DNA of 64,000 bases from Gonocerus acuteangulatus (lineage: Eukaryota > Arthropoda > Insecta > Hemiptera > Coreidae). A program made the translations under genes and the position numbers. Where the stretch lies: assembly GCA_946811695.1 (NCBI GenBank), contig OX328123.1:124297896-124361895 (forward strand), given 5' to 3'. Shown here one piece after another: positions 45,190-57,529 of the stretch. A model generated the notes under the pieces. It made no database searches, had not been told where the DNA came from, and saw nothing but the letters and a program-made list of their open reading frames with translations. How positions within the stretch are numbered: the first letter of the stretch is position 1; every line of letters begins with the position of its first letter.

Positions 45190-45769
45190 TATATATACAG
45201 CGTGAGATCATGATTTCAAAACGGATGATTGAATTATATCATTTTTTACATTAGTATTGTTATAAAAGTGTGGACAAAGAGATTAGCGGTATAATTGAAT
45301 ACATTTTTCCAGTACATTAAAGAGAAAAGCGAAAAAAATCAGCAATAAATTTAATACCAGATGGCGAAGGAAAGATCATATTTATCTATTTTTTTGTAAA
45401 AACAAAGAAAAATAAAAAGTCCGTCACGCAGAAGCTGCTTAACTAAGCACTTTCCTCAGAATTTGGGTAGTGTAAACTGCTTTCCAGAACAATTTGCTTA
45501 AAATATCCTATATAAATAAGATAAAAACATGAATAGTTCTCTTTTAATTTTGTAATGAGTAACTGTTCAATTATTAATTTACTTCCAGAGTTATAGTTAC
45601 ACATGGTACCTAGTAGGTACCACCTACTACACTACTTAATAAATACAAAAAACCTCATATTTTCGTCTTTTGATCTGACGCAGGAACAGGATACAGTCCC
45701 TCTAGTGGTAGAAAGCGCTCCTTGCGGCGGCCTTGCGAACCTACGTCTGGCGGGCTCATTTTATTGAAA

Positions 45770-46110
45770 TATATTACAAAGTAAACCCCCCTTTCCAATT
45801 GACCGATTTAGCTCATGTTTACAAAACTTCTTTCTCATGAGTTACCCACGACGTATACCACGTTTCGTTACAATACAGCAGAAATTACGACCGGTATGAG
45901 TGTATTAGTAATTTGGGTCCGGAGTAAACCCCCCTCCTAATGAACCGATTTAGTTTATTTTTACAACACATTTTTACCTGTAGATTACCACTACGAATAC
46001 TGAGTTTCATCGAAATATAACAAATATTACGGCTGGCATGGTCAAATTAGTGTTTTGGGTTCGGGGTAATCCCCCCCCCTTCCGGTGGACCGATTTTGGT
46101 GGTTAACGAA
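45770..46110. repeat. Tandem ~150-bp units, about 2.3 copies
   Basis: Each unit has GTAAACCCCCC(T), CCGATTTAG.TCAT or TTAT, then a TACC..CGTTTCGTTACAATA-like part and GGTCCGGAGTAA. Units start near 45780, 45922 and 46067. Confidence 0.65.
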
Positions 46111-46189
46111 CTCGTTCAATAGTTTGCTAATTGAATGCTATATACCAAGTTTCGTGACGAAAAAACAAAAAGTCTCGGCGCTATTGTGA

Positions 46190-46193
<4 letters not shown>

Positions 46194-46220
<27 letters not shown>
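46194..46220. repeat. (TA)n microsatellite
   Basis: Short TA tract. Confidence 0.95.
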
Positions 46221-46221
<1 letters not shown>

Positions 46222-46224
<3 letters not shown>

Positions 46225-46345
46225 TTTAACGGGGGTCATTTTCGGTGTCTACTAGGTAGGATCGATAAAGATTTGAAAATTTTTTTCAAAAAATCCGTCA
46301 TGAGAGCAACCTCAATAGCTACTTTCCTTCGGAGGAAAGTCCTAA
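46222..46345 (+). repeat. Dispersed repeat, copy 2
   Basis: AACGGGGGTCATTTTCGGTG, TACTAGGTAGGATCG and CATGAGAGCAACCT, paired with 39840-39960. Confidence 0.6.
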
Positions 46346-47309
46346 AAATGTTATCATAAATACAGTTTTTAGTGCGTTTCTTGACATGTCTTATCCATTT
46401 TGCGTTTTTCTACAAACAGGAAATATAGGTTTGACCTCTTGACATTTATGGTTTATCTTCTTTGAAATATGTGCCGATAGTATGAAATAAATAAGGATTA
46501 TTATAATCAAATAATTCAATATATATCTTCAGTATTGAGTGCTGAGGATGAGTATGTGTTTGTGTTTAAAACTCTCTCTCGAAAGCAATAAATGGTCCTA
46601 ACAGGACTGGGTTACAGCATCCAGCCCCGAACTCCTCTTCTCGTCCCCTTTTCCCGAGAATACAAACAACTTTTGCCTCTTCCAATATCTGACAATGGGG
46701 TTTTGAGAAAGATCTACAACAAAACATTATCATGACGTGAAAGAAAGCAACGAATAGACAGATCTTATTTTCAACTAACTTTTCTTCCTATGTGTTAGGC
46801 TGCATACAGAAGATTAAAGAAAGTCTGACTCGCTGGAACTCCGTCATCTTAGCGCGATTCCGGTGTTATCCCGGGTGACATGGATTTGTAAAGGAAGCTG
46901 TTATTATTTTGTTTAACCTTTAGTGGAAAAAAAAAAAAAAAAGAAATCCAAAAAGAAAGATTCCAGGCACCACAAAAGGAAACTGACAGTATCCTAAGCG
47001 GAAATGACTCCTTTCGACTTCTCAAAGTTTGCTCTAGGAATCCAATGGAAGTTAAAAAAAAAAAAAAAAACAATTATAAACTGAAGTAAACAGAGACAGA
47101 AAAGGCTCAACCCTAAACTAAAGGATAAAAGTATATTTTGGTCCTATCCAATTAGAGAAAGGTTTATTTTCCTCTGGCATGTGGCAATGCTAGTATCGGA
47201 AAGCTCTATCTTAAACAACAGAAAATTGGTTCTCATTTTATGTATCCTGCTTTACAGACAAATACATTATACCAATATAAGAAATTATAAAAATAACAAA
47301 TAATAAAGG

Positions 47310-47533
47310 GGTCTCCCGTGGTCTAGTGGCTAGCGCGCTAGAGTCATAAGCGGGAGATGATGGGTTCGATCCCCACCGGCGCCAGATATTTTCTCATCTC
47401 AGGGCTCACTGAGAAAATTCCTGGCTGCACCCTGGACGTCGGCGCTAATGGCCAAAATTTATGTCGATGCGCCGTAAAAAAACAAAACAAAAAAACACAA
47501 AAAAAAAGAAAACAAAAAAAAAAAAAAACATGC
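47310..47533 (+). mobile_element. tRNA-derived SINE, intact, with target duplication
   Basis: Head with box A GTGGTCTAGTGGCTAGCGCG and box B GGGTTCGATCCC, body, 3' motif GGCGCTAATGGCC..GTCGATGCGCCG, A-rich tail. Flanked by AATAAAGG at 47302-47309 and 47534-47541, a direct 8-bp duplication. Would be transcribed by RNA polymerase III and mobilised by a LINE. Confidence 0.9.
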
Positions 47534-47735
47534 AATAAAGGACTAAGGGAAAGAGACTAGGAGAACCGTTCAACTAAACAAAAGGAACAACTTCAAAGCT
47601 TTAACCATTTATTTTTCCGAAAAACATCTCCCAAACAAAAATTGCTTAAGAATCGTTTTTGTAGAAACATTAGTGAGCATTCGATTGGCCACCTTCCACT
47701 TACTACGACTTCCCAACCGTTTTCGAGATATTTAA

Positions 47736-48315
47736 CCCTCCGTCGACCACGTGGGGTCTAGGCGGACCCCAAGCACATTATTTCCCCATCCCTTATAGCC
47801 ACCGTAACTCTACCTTCCTGCTCTTTGAGTAGCTTCCTAATCAGTAGTGCTCCAAAGAACGGCAGTGTAAAATCGCTGATAAAGAATAGTCTACCCCTCA
47901 AATTGATTATTTTTTGTTGAAAAACGGGGTTGGGGTCTGACCGTTGGCTTCCGTGATACGTTTTTTTTAGGATACTTACATGTATTTTATTTTTCCAATT
48001 TAATTAGTTTGCATCATGGTAGTATCTGCTATCAAGATAAAACTGAATTCGTCGAATTTTACAATCTGACGAAAGGATTCCATTTTCCTGTGTTATTGTC
48101 TTTCTGTAATGTAATTTCAAATCCTACAACCACAATTTTGGATCCTGAGACCCCATATTTGGAGGGTATCTTCACAGACACCTACAAATCGATTGGATAT
48201 TTTTTGAAGGTAGTCTTATGAAGTATTAGCACGTTACCACCATAAATGTAAGTGGGGTCCTGGTGGACCCCACGTGGGCGAAGGTGTAACTCTCTCTCAC
48301 CTGGTCGACGGAGGG
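47736..48315. mobile_element. piggyBac MITE, 580 bp
   Basis: Terminal repeats CCCTCCGTCGACCA and TGGTCGACGGAGGG, flanked exactly by TTAA on both sides (47732-47735, 48316-48319), the hallmark of piggyBac transposition. Sub-terminal CGTGGGGTC/GACCCCACG repeats. A 70-codon frame at 48009-48221 resembles no transposase I know. Confidence 0.9.
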
Positions 48316-48475
48316 TTAAGAAAATATACGAAGAACCCAAACTTTTATGTCTCTTCAAAAAAATATGTTTTTCAATACTTCTTTAACTCCGAATGTAATC
48401 AAAATTTATAAATCTTAATTTCGACGAATTTAGACAACATGTAGAAAATATTTAACTGAACTCAATGATTAGTTA

Positions 48476-49210
48476 ACCCTATGACCCTATGATTTGTGGG
48501 CTTTAAGGACACGATGCCGTAAGTAGATTTTCTTTTATTGATCTAATATATCAGGACGGTCCTGTTAATGTGCTTTCTTGTGGAAAGCCCGTGCGGAGAA
48601 AACCCTTAATGCTAGAGCAGTCCCCTCGTGTACTTGCCTGAACTGCTATTTTCAACAAGGAACAGGATCAGATCCGAGGCCTCTAGCGAGACGAGACATA
48701 ATATTATTTCCATTGATTATGAGCAAGTATTTATATGACATAAATAAGTGACAATTAAATTTATAGCTAACATTGCTGAAAACTAACACAAGAAACAATG
48801 GTTAATGTTTGTTTTGATTAATGGGGAAAATAATACATAAGTGAGCACTCAGTAACTGATGAAGGAGATCTCGAACTAGACACAAGTGACGATGCTAATT
48901 TATGACATGCACCTAGAAAAGACATAATTCATTGCATAGAAGTAATATTTTAATAAACTGCACTTTATTTATGACTACGAGAAATAAAGGCATCATTTAA
49001 GGCCTGGCCACTTCAGAAGAATACCTTTTCAAGAAGAGAACTTGTCCTGAAAAAGCTTCGGATTGGTCATTCGCTTCTCAAGCACTCTTATTTAATGGAG
49101 AGAATGGATAGTCATACAATCCTGGGAATAGTTTACTGGTAACTAGAAGATACTTACTGACAGACTGCAAGAAACTAGAAAACTTACTCATCTCACATGA
49201 CTTACAAGTT
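48476..49210. other. Intronic DNA without recognised features
   Basis: No frame, repeat or RNA gene identified. Confidence 0.5.
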
Positions 49211-49214
49211 TTCT

Positions 49215-49284
49215 CACTGAAGGTAGTCCGTCTCTCAAGTTGTGAGACGGACTACCTTCAGTGGCGAGTTGAGAGTCTCAACTC
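49215..49284. repeat. Two adjacent perfect hairpins
   Basis: CACTGAAGGTAGTCCGTCTC pairs perfectly with 49244-49263 around a 9-base loop. Next to it GAGTTGAGA and TCTCAACTC (49266-49284) form a second stem with a one-base centre. Confidence 0.75.
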
Positions 49285-49289
49285 AACAT

Positions 49290-50595
49290 AGCATTAACGC
49301 TCGCAGGAGTCCGACCTCCATACATTTAACAAATATGAATATTTAAAAAAATATTATTTATTTATTTTAGTAATTCACCATTTGGTGATAAAACTATAAT
49401 TTTTCCCTTAATGTTTTTGTTATTCAATACTATTTCGTTACATTTTTTAAAATATAACCACGTGTCGAAAAATGTGAAAAAGAAAATCATGATTGCATGG
49501 TACAGATGTAAATATGCAATTAAATAAGTCATTTTTAATGTATATTAATAATTAATAATAATTTTTATATTAATAATTTTTAATTTAATAATTTTTATTT
49601 TTTTAAATTTATCTTTTTTTTTTTACGTTTTAAAATAAGACATTCAAAGATTCAATCGGGTATATTAGGCTAAACAACTTTTGGCTCTAAATATTTCTGT
49701 TTCCATAGAGATTCTGCAAATACGAGCAGACGATAGTTTTCCCCACGCATATTTAAATATTATAAGTTTATATTCTTTCCTCTTCAAATCTCATCTGAGA
49801 TAAGGATGTGATCAAAACACCTTGGGATGATGGAGTCGAAACCTCCGACTTGGAAAAATTGTCAGGCGCTGCATAGAGGTAAACCCGCACGACCGAACTA
49901 AATTGCCCGTTTAACCTATAGGTCTAATAATCACGGCGACTGTCCTGTGATTACAGTGATTGGTTGTGGGGCCAATTTTACTTCTATTAATTACTAGCTG
50001 ACTACCCGTGCTTCGTCACGGCAGTAAGTAGTTATTTTATTGGGTTAAATAATTAATCATCAAAATTAACGCTACTATATAATTTTGTGCAGTTTAGTTA
50101 GCACGGTTCCCGTCATACTATTAGTTAGTTCTTCAATTGATAAGTAATCAAAGTATAATGTTTCATGAAATTGGGGCACTCCGTAACAGTGTCAAGAAAC
50201 AGATAACGTAGAGATAACCCGTTATCTATAGGTTAGCAGTAACAGTAGTTTAACCAGTACAAGTTAAAATTCGCTGCCAAAAATATATTTATTGATTTTA
50301 AGAGCTATCACACGTAACGATTTGCTCATTGTTAATGTTGGCTGTATAAATCACTCTCAGGTTATCGTAAACGAAAAATTCAGAATATTACGCGTTTTGG
50401 GGAAATTCTGCTACAAAAAAAGGTAATATATGTATATATTTATTATTAACATAAATGTATGGCTCTTGTGTGAAACGTTAGCAAATGTTAACGCAACAAC
50501 TACTCTCAAAGGTTTAAGGCCTGTGTCCATTACTACACTTCACGTTAAGACATACATGTTTTAATAAATTCTTCTGTGCGTGCGTGTACTAAATA
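49290..50595. other. DNA with a repeat-end motif only
   Basis: ACTAGCTGACTACCCGTGC at 49993 matches the Helitron-type end motif seen at 18.3 and 30.1 kb. Nothing else recognised. Confidence 0.4.
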
Positions 50596-50599
50596 AAAT

Positions 50600-53190
50600 T
50601 CTAAATATTTGAGTCTTTAAGGTGAGTATTGTGTTTATGTGTGTTATCTGTCAATAGTTCGTTCATGTCATGAGGTAGATTTAGTCTGTCTTGTTCTTTG
50701 CAATCAGTCAGTATGTGTTTAATAGTCAAGTTTGTGTTGCATATGACGCTAACTTGTCTAGTCATTAAATAGCGATGTGTCAGCAACGAATGTCCGATAC
50801 GCAATCTCGTAATGACTACCTCTTCTCTTCGGGATGGTCTCTTGCTTGATGTCCAAACACATACTGATTTCTTAATTTATCTTAATTTGTTGTTTTGTGT
50901 GTTAGGCCAAATGTTTTGCCATTCAAGTTGTAAGTATGTTTTTATGTTCATATGTAAGTCTTGTAGTGTCAGTTCTTCCACGTCTATTGTACATTTTTCT
51001 GTTGTTTGTTTAGTATATTTGTTGGCTTCTGCGTTTTCTGAGATGTCCATGTGTCCAGGTTTCCACAGAAGAACCACTTGTATGCCGTTAGTTTGTAGGT
51101 CTTGTATTTGTTGAAAAATCGTTGTCATTTGTGTATGTGTCTCAAATATGTTGACGAAGGAGAGTAGAGAACTTAGTGAATCTGAAAGTATGATGATTTT
51201 CTTATTTGGACCAAAGTATTGCCTGTAATTCTGCTAAAAAACGGATGATTTGTGATTTCATTTAATGCCAAGCTTAGGATTTCTTATTTTAGCTGCTGAT
51301 CAAGTGCCTCCTCTTGATTTTGAACCGTCTGTAAATGCTAGGAGTGCATCTGGATATAACGAAAGAAGGTAATTAATCTCATTTTTGTAAAATATTATGG
51401 AAAAAGGTTTTTTTTTTTTTTTTCGACAATTTTATGTTAATTTCTATGTTATTTATTCTCCACGTTAAGTAAGTCTGGTGGCATCGTAAGTCGTAGGAGT
51501 GGTCAATAAATCTGTATTCGCTGCGTAGTGAAATATTCTGGTATTAAGTGGTCTTTGTCTTGTTCCCGTGTGATTGTACTCAGCTATAAATGAGTTTTGT
51601 ATTAATGGTTGTCTGTATGGTGTATTTAAAAACGTGAGTTTTGTGTAAAATCTTAAACAAAATTATTGACGCCTTTATGTCAATGGAGGCTCGCTGATTT
51701 CGACATACAAGCCTACATATGGGCTAGATCTGAATGCACCAGTCGCTATTCTGATTCCTGCGTTATCTATTGGGTATAACATTTGCAATGACCTCTTACT
51801 GGCAGATGAATATGCTTGACAGCCATAATCCAGAAGTGACCTGGTGTATGCTCTATAGAAAGTGAGCACAGAGCATCTATGAGCACCTCATTTTGTATTG
51901 CTAAGAATCCTCAATAAATTAAGTGACTTATTGCATTTATTGAGGAGCTCTTTTAAGTGGGGACCTAAGTTAGACGCCGATCAAACACCAACCCAAGACA
52001 TTTAATTTTAATTACAACTGGTAGAAAATAAGTATACAATTGCAGTCTTGGGTTGGGGAATGTTCTCTTACGTGTAAATAGTATGCATCTGGATTTTTCT
52101 TTAGAAATCTTAAACCCAGTTAAGGAACACCAATATTCAAGTCGACGTATTGTGTCTTGTAGTTGGTCCTGTGCAGCGTTAACATCTTTGGCAATAGGAC
52201 ACTATATTTGGGATGAAAGATCTGATCGAATCTACTGCTATGTTGAACAGGGTGGCGCTAAGAACTCCTCCCTGAGGCACTCCGTTTTCCTGTAGGAATT
52301 CATCTGATAGAGCTGACCCTATCCTCACTCGGAATCGTCTATTATGTGGACAATTTTTTATGAATGACAAGATCGAACCTTGAATTCCCCAAGTGCTCAA
52401 CTGGTATATTATCAGCCTTCTCCATACCCTATCCTACGCTTTCTCTATATCCAGAGGCATTGCAAGTACCATATTCTTCTGGATGAATAAATTTAATATG
52501 TCGTTTTCAAGCCTGCTAATGTAGTCTAATGTACTATGAGCAGGTTTGAATGCAGACTGAAAAGGTGAAAGTAGATTTTCTCTTTCCAGGAGAATAACCA
52601 ATCGTTTATTTAGTATTTTCTCAAATATTTTCGATACACAATTGGTCAACGATACCGGGTGATAACTAGAGGGGAGTTTCTTGTCTTTGCCATTCTTTAG
52701 AATTGGTACAATAATAGCCTGATTCCAGGAGTGAGGATATGCTCCGTCTAGGAATATTCTATTATATTCCTTTAGAATATGTCCAGAATTGTTTTTTATT
52801 AGTCTTATTCACCCATTGAGCCTTTGCCTTCAAACTTTTACAGTTCTGGAGATTCGCATCAGATGGCTACCTACGAAATAAAGGAAGCTCTTTTCCGGTC
52901 GCTTACTGCTGTTTTACACTCTTCATTGCACCAAGGAACTGGCACATTTTGGAAATTATTAATTTTTTTCGGAATACTGCTGTCGGCTGCTTCAATTATG
53001 AGAGCATTTATTTCATCAATATTTCTAATTTCCTTCATAGACAATTTCTCTGTTAAACACAACTGAAACAAGTACCAGTCCGCTTTTTTGGTGTTGTAGG
53101 CTTGTTCAGTCTGGAATGGAATTGGTCGAGTCATGAGAGTTATTGAGATAGGAAAATGATCGGTCGATTTAAAATTTTCCCCCATTTTCT
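50600..53190 (-). mobile_element. I/Nimb-like non-LTR retrotransposon, degenerate
   Basis: Endonuclease end, RT, RNase H and C-terminal tail occur in order on the minus strand, all in broken frames (see pseudogene entry). 5' truncated within the endonuclease. Confidence 0.85.
50600..53190 (-). pseudogene. Non-LTR pol: endonuclease end, RT, RNase H, tail
   Basis: 53185-52871: KSTDHFPISITL (end of the apurinic-type endonuclease) and VPWCNEECKTAVSDRKRASF. 52649-52434: TNCVSKIFEKILNKRLVILL, NLLSPFQSAFKPAHSTLDYI, MPLDIEKA (RT). 52400-52179: FRVRIGSALSDEF and NGVPQGGVLSATLFNIAVD. 51869-51675: YRAYTRSLLDYGCQAYSSAS, IRIATGAFRSSP (thumb). 51128-50877: VVLLWKPGHMDISENAEANK (RNase H). 50804-50601: MRIGHSLLTHRYLM and LTIKHILTDCKEQ (tail). 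The RNase H plus RIGH..LTH tail points to the I/Nimb group. Frameshifts and stops separate every segment. Confidence 0.85.
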
Positions 53191-53564
53191 TGAGTCTTAA
53201 TATTAATTTTTTTTTTTTTTTTAAATGAGAATCAAGTTCTCACTTTCACAGACAAGTAACTGCTTAATGTAGTTGATAATAAATTGTACTAAAAAATGAG
53301 TCACAGAATGAATCAATATTCCAATGGCAACAATCTTCAAAATAATTGAAGAGAAAGTAGAGGGCTGGAGAGAAGGAAAAATATATAGAAGGATGTTGAC
53401 GCAGCCCGATTTTTTAAGCTGGTTTCTTAAAAGTTTAAAGTTGCTCCTTTAAACATTCCCAAATTTAAATAAGATTAACTGGTAATTTTTACCATGCGGT
53501 TAGACCACCATGGGTCTGTCAGAACAGTTTAGCTCAATGGAGAATCCCGCTTACATTGTCTATA

Positions 53565-53566
<2 letters not shown>

Positions 53567-53614
<48 letters not shown>
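53567..53614. repeat. (TA)n microsatellite
   Basis: TA tract abutting the Tigger-like MITE. Confidence 0.97.
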
Positions 53615-53615
<1 letters not shown>

Positions 53616-53616
<1 letters not shown>

Positions 53617-53994
53617 CTCTCCTTTATCCGGTCTCCGAGAAAAATGAGTGACGAATCTCGGAACTCGCCGGGGCTAGACCGGCTCAAGGGTTCCTAGAAA
53701 ACCTTCCATGCGTTGGTTACTAGCCATACATTTTTGGTGGTATATCATAGAATGGAAGTCAAAGAAGGCATAAGTGTTTCGTTTTACAGGCAGGAACTTG
53801 AGTTTCTACTATGAAAATAAATGTTTCTACTAAACTTTACTTTAATATGCAACATTAAAAATGGTACATATTATGATATCTTGAAATATTAAGATTTTGA
53901 AAATACATAAGTGACCGTTTCTCTCTTATCCGGCGTTTTCTCTAATCGGACTTTGCCTCGGTCCCGAAGACGCCGGATAGGGGAGAGTCTACTG
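53616..53994. mobile_element. pogo/Tigger-like MITE
   Basis: The right end, inverted, reads CAGTAGACTCTCCCCTATCC and is followed by TA; the left end reads ACTCTCCTTTATCCGGTCTC beside the TA tract. CTCTC..TATCCGG termini are typical of the pogo/Tigger group. No transposase. Confidence 0.75.
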
Positions 53995-54268
53995 TACATT
54001 ATTATTATTACTTGGAGTTATTTTGTTGTTCTAAGCTTGTTTCCTTCACAAACGAAGGCAGAAAATGCAACTCAAAGAAGAAGACCTGTCTACGAATGCA
54101 GTGTTCTAAGAAGAGGAGCGGTGAGACGGGCGTGCCTTACCGAGGTGCAATAAGAATGAACAATAATATTTGTATATTTAAATATTTTTCAAACTATTTA
54201 TAAAAACAACTTGAATTATAAATTTATTGACAGGAAAATACAGCAGTAATAATAAATAAAATATATAC

Positions 54269-54391
54269 CTCCAAACTCCACTATTGTCCGTTTCCTTTAT
54301 TTGATCAGTCAGATGAATCAGCAAAGCAGCATTAACCGAATTGTACCAATGGAGTACATCTCTTATTGTTGACTCCTCCACTATGTTTTGC
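54269..54391 (-). CDS. Guanylate cyclase exon, helical sensor part 1
   Basis: On the minus strand the exon follows a TTTTTTCAG acceptor and ends AG before GTATAT. It encodes about 41 residues starting QNIVEESTIRDVLHWYNSV and ending SGVW plus two bases of an Arg codon. The sequence is helical and polar and lacks a membrane segment. The split codon AG/G is completed exactly by the first base of the 42.5 kb exon, which supports the assignment. Homology to the N-terminal half of NIT domains is an inference. The exon starts mid-codon, so at least one coding exon lies further upstream; I searched by eye up to 64 kb and did not find it. Confidence 0.75.
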
Positions 54392-54559
54392 CTGAAAAAA
54401 TACATTATAATTATGAATAAATAAAGTTAACATTATGTTCTAAATTAAAAAAACCTCCTTGAATCTTGAGATTAAGGATAACATGTGCTACAGCATCTGA
54501 CGGCAGGATGAGCCAGAAAGAGACGTCTTCTTTAATGGCTTGTTTTGGAGCTAAATCTG

Positions 54560-54560
<1 letters not shown>

Positions 54561-54621
<61 letters not shown>
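54561..54621. repeat. (TA)n microsatellite
   Basis: TA tract upstream of the sensor exon. Confidence 0.97.
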
Positions 54622-54624
<3 letters not shown>

Positions 54625-55084
54625 ATGGCGTGCCAAGCGTTAAAATCATTATTATTCTGTATTATTTATTAATATCCATACACCTCTGGACAGATTAATA
54701 TTAATAATTATTTCATTTACCCACTTATAGTTCAAACATCAGAAGAAAAATGCTCATTTGTTAAAAAAAAAAAAAAAAAAGATAACGAATAATTTATTTA
54801 TTGATAGCTCACAAGATGGCTATTTGCGCTTTAAGTCAATGTGCGAACAAAACTAACAATTATACAGAACCATATAAACATGGAATACCAATATAAAAAA
54901 ATAATAGATAATTGGGAAGGTAATTTATAGAATAGTAAATTTTGGTAAAAAAAAACTCAATTAAAACATTAAAAATGATAATAAATATAGAAATGTTAAT
55001 CTTAAATAAACAACATCCATGTTAAATAAATGTTATATAAATTACAGCGTATTAAAAAAGTTACCATTTATTTGTAAGTTTCAG

Positions 55085-55365
55085 ATATTTTAGTGTATTT
55101 TGGTGCCTGTGTACTGTCCTGTGTGATCAATTTGTGTAAATCATGCGGTTAGTCAGTGTTTTCTATTTCTCTGCAGTCTGTTAGTAGGTGTTTAATTGTT
55201 TTTGGAACGTTGCACAGTCTAGAGTTTTGTTTTTAATTTTTTGTTAGTAAATATGAATGTGTCAAGTGTAAATGTCCAATATTTAGTCTAGTAAGCACGA
55301 CTCCTTCTCGCTTAACATTTCGAATATTGAAACTCCAGGCTTCTATCTTCGGCTTAATCTCCCGT
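55085..55365 (-). pseudogene. I/Nimb-like non-LTR tail, second copy
   Basis: Minus strand: RNVKREGVVLTRLNIGHLHL then THSYLLTKN, with TIKHLLTDCREIE after stops. Same tail as at 50.6 kb, diverged. Confidence 0.65.
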
Positions 55366-55369
55366 AATT

Positions 55370-56740
55370 TGTCTTGTGTGAAAGTCCAGTCAGTTTGTGG
55401 CTTGTTGATTATGTATTGTTTTATAACAGTATGTTCTAATCTTCTGTATAAAATCGATGTAAACTTTTGGATAAAATCTAGCTACACCCTTTTCCATTTT
55501 GCTTCCTTTTTTCCCCCCTATTGACGTTTATATATAGAAATAAATATTACTGAGTGAGCCACTGAAACATCTGAATCTACAAAGAACTAAAATCTCCCAG
55601 TATTATGTAGCACTTTACTCACAAATCTTTTTATTTTTATTTTTTTTCGACTATTTATTTCTTCTTTTTGTTTAACGCTGACAACATTGATATAAATATT
55701 TCCTAAATATTTATTGATGCCGTTTAGTTGCCAGAGTTGGGATAAACTATTAATAAAATAAAATAAAATAACAGTATGTACGTCTTGTCGAGTCATGTAA
55801 ATTATGTCTTCAGTTGATCGTCATGTTGATAATATAGCTTCCTCATCTGTTTCAGTACTTCTTGAAATGTTTTCATGCCCAGGTATAGTTACAATAGTTA
55901 CATGAATAACTCTAATTTTTATGCTAGTGATATTATGCGTGCAATTATAGGACGTGTAAATATCTGATGGAGACTGTAAAAATTATTATTAGTATTTGAA
56001 AGGGCCAAAAAGTTCCGCTTAGTTCAACTGTGAAAGTGCTAGTGTTATTTGGTGATTTTTAGTGGTATGTTCTGTTGCTAATGGGTGTTGCTGAGCCCGT
56101 CCGAGGTAGTGGTTGCTTCTTTATTCTCTGATATTATTTTATTAAAGTAAAGTTTGTAGAGATGGTTAATGCAAGGGCCGTTTTTCTCATGATTTGATAA
56201 ACATATATTAATTCTAAAATTCCTTGGTTGGAAGAAGTTTGTAACCAACAGAGGAATTTGAATAACACGGGGGTGTTCCTCTTTACTCTGTATGACTTCG
56301 TGTTTGTTTTGAATTATTGGGTTAGTGCAAGGTTTATTTAATGAGTTGAGGTTTTCTAAAATGTTTTAAGCAAAAAAGTAAACGTTTATTCTCCAGTGAA
56401 GGTTCATTGGCTTCAACTTATAGGCTCTTATATGGTCTTGGCTTAAGTAGTTTTAGCGCTTTTGGACTGGCCAATGAATAGCATTCCAAGGGATGGACGA
56501 GAGAAATATTTCCTTGGAGTAGCGTCTTGAGTTACACATGTCCCGGAGGATTAGAGAGAAGGAATGATTTCAAGGGGGTAAGGGTGGTTCTCCGAAGAGA
56601 CTTATGGAGGCAGAGGGAAAACGCTCCGAGGAAATAGAAAGCTTCCCGTCGATGGTGGAGGAGTATTGCTATCTTGAGGACAGATAAAGTATTGTCTGAT
56701 GTGAGTCAGAGGGGTAGGTTTTGGGGTTTGGTTTCGGTGG
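55370..56740. other. DNA without recognised features
   Basis: Possibly further worn non-LTR sequence; no motif could be read. Confidence 0.4.
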
Positions 56741-56744
56741 ATTG

Positions 56745-57523
56745 CAGGGGCTGCTCGGCAGGTGGTGAGAAACACTGGGGACAAGGGTGTTTTCTTTGTC
56801 CAACAGTGGTTCAGGCATGTTCTCTTCTCTCCCCCTGAAGCATCCATCTTCACCGCGGAACTACTTGCCATACACAAAGCTCTCCATACAGTAACTACTC
56901 CACATTCTCAATTAGCAGTTTTCTCCGATTCTCTTTCTGCTCATCTAGTATTAAAAAACTCTCAATCTAGGCACCCAGTAGTTTTAGATATATTCACTTC
57001 TCTCAAAATAAATAAATGCACCGTTACATTCTGCTGGATTCCAAGTCACTCCAGTATAAAAGAAAATGAGGAAGTCGATCGACATTAAGGAAGGGGTTCG
57101 TGTTCCCAGCATCACATCAAATGATTTTGCAATATCCATAAAACGGAAAACATTAGAACCATGGGAAGAAAAATGTTTTTAACAACTGAAAATAAATTGA
57201 GGCAACTTAAATCTAGTGTCCAATCGTGGAGGTCATCGGTGCGCCGGACGAGAAGGGAGGAAATTGTTATATCCCGTCTTCGTATAGGCCACACGAAAGT
57301 TACTCATTCGTATCTGATGTCAAAAGAACATCCACCGATCTGTGAAGTTTGTGGCACGGTCATTTCAGTAAAGCATATTCTTCTAGATTGCCAATCATAC
57401 GCCCTGGAAAAACAACAACATCAACTAGGGACAACAATTGATGAAATTCTAGGCGATGGTTCGACAAATTTAACAAAATTAATAAACTTCCTTAAATCAG
57501 CAGGCTTATTCGATAAATTATAG
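56745..57523 (+). pseudogene. I/Nimb-like non-LTR RNase H and tail, third copy
   Basis: 56762-57088: SPPEASIFTAELLAIHKAL (catalytic Glu), LAVFSDSLSAHLVLKN (Asp), VTFCWIPSHSSIKENEEVDR (Asp), a near-complete RNase H. 57161-57523, after a break: REEIVISRLRIGHTKVTHSY, PPICEVCGTVISVKHILLDC and a C-terminal end LINFLKSAGLFDKL at a stop. Best preserved of the three copies. The RT and endonuclease are absent. The stretch up to about 57.8 kb may be its 3' untranslated region. Confidence 0.82.
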
Positions 57524-57529
57524 CTTAAA

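Larger units (their letters stand above)
46818..48475 (+). mobile_element. Helentron-like (HINE) copy containing two nested insertions
   Basis: 5' end AAAGTCTGACTCGCTGGAAC, TTAGCGCGATTCC at 46851, body units (ACCGTTCAACTAAACAAAAG, CCGTTTTCGAGATAT) interrupted by a SINE (47310-47533) and a piggyBac MITE (47736-48315), then AAGAAAATATACGAAGAACC onward. The 3' hairpin block is missing. Confidence 0.65.

Noticed and set aside
47310..47385. Functional tRNA gene
   Set aside because: tRNA-like head only; no paired acceptor stem; followed by SINE body, A-rich tail and target duplication.
48009..48221. Host exon or piggyBac transposase fragment
   Set aside because: The 70-codon frame lies inside the MITE and shows none of the transposase motifs.
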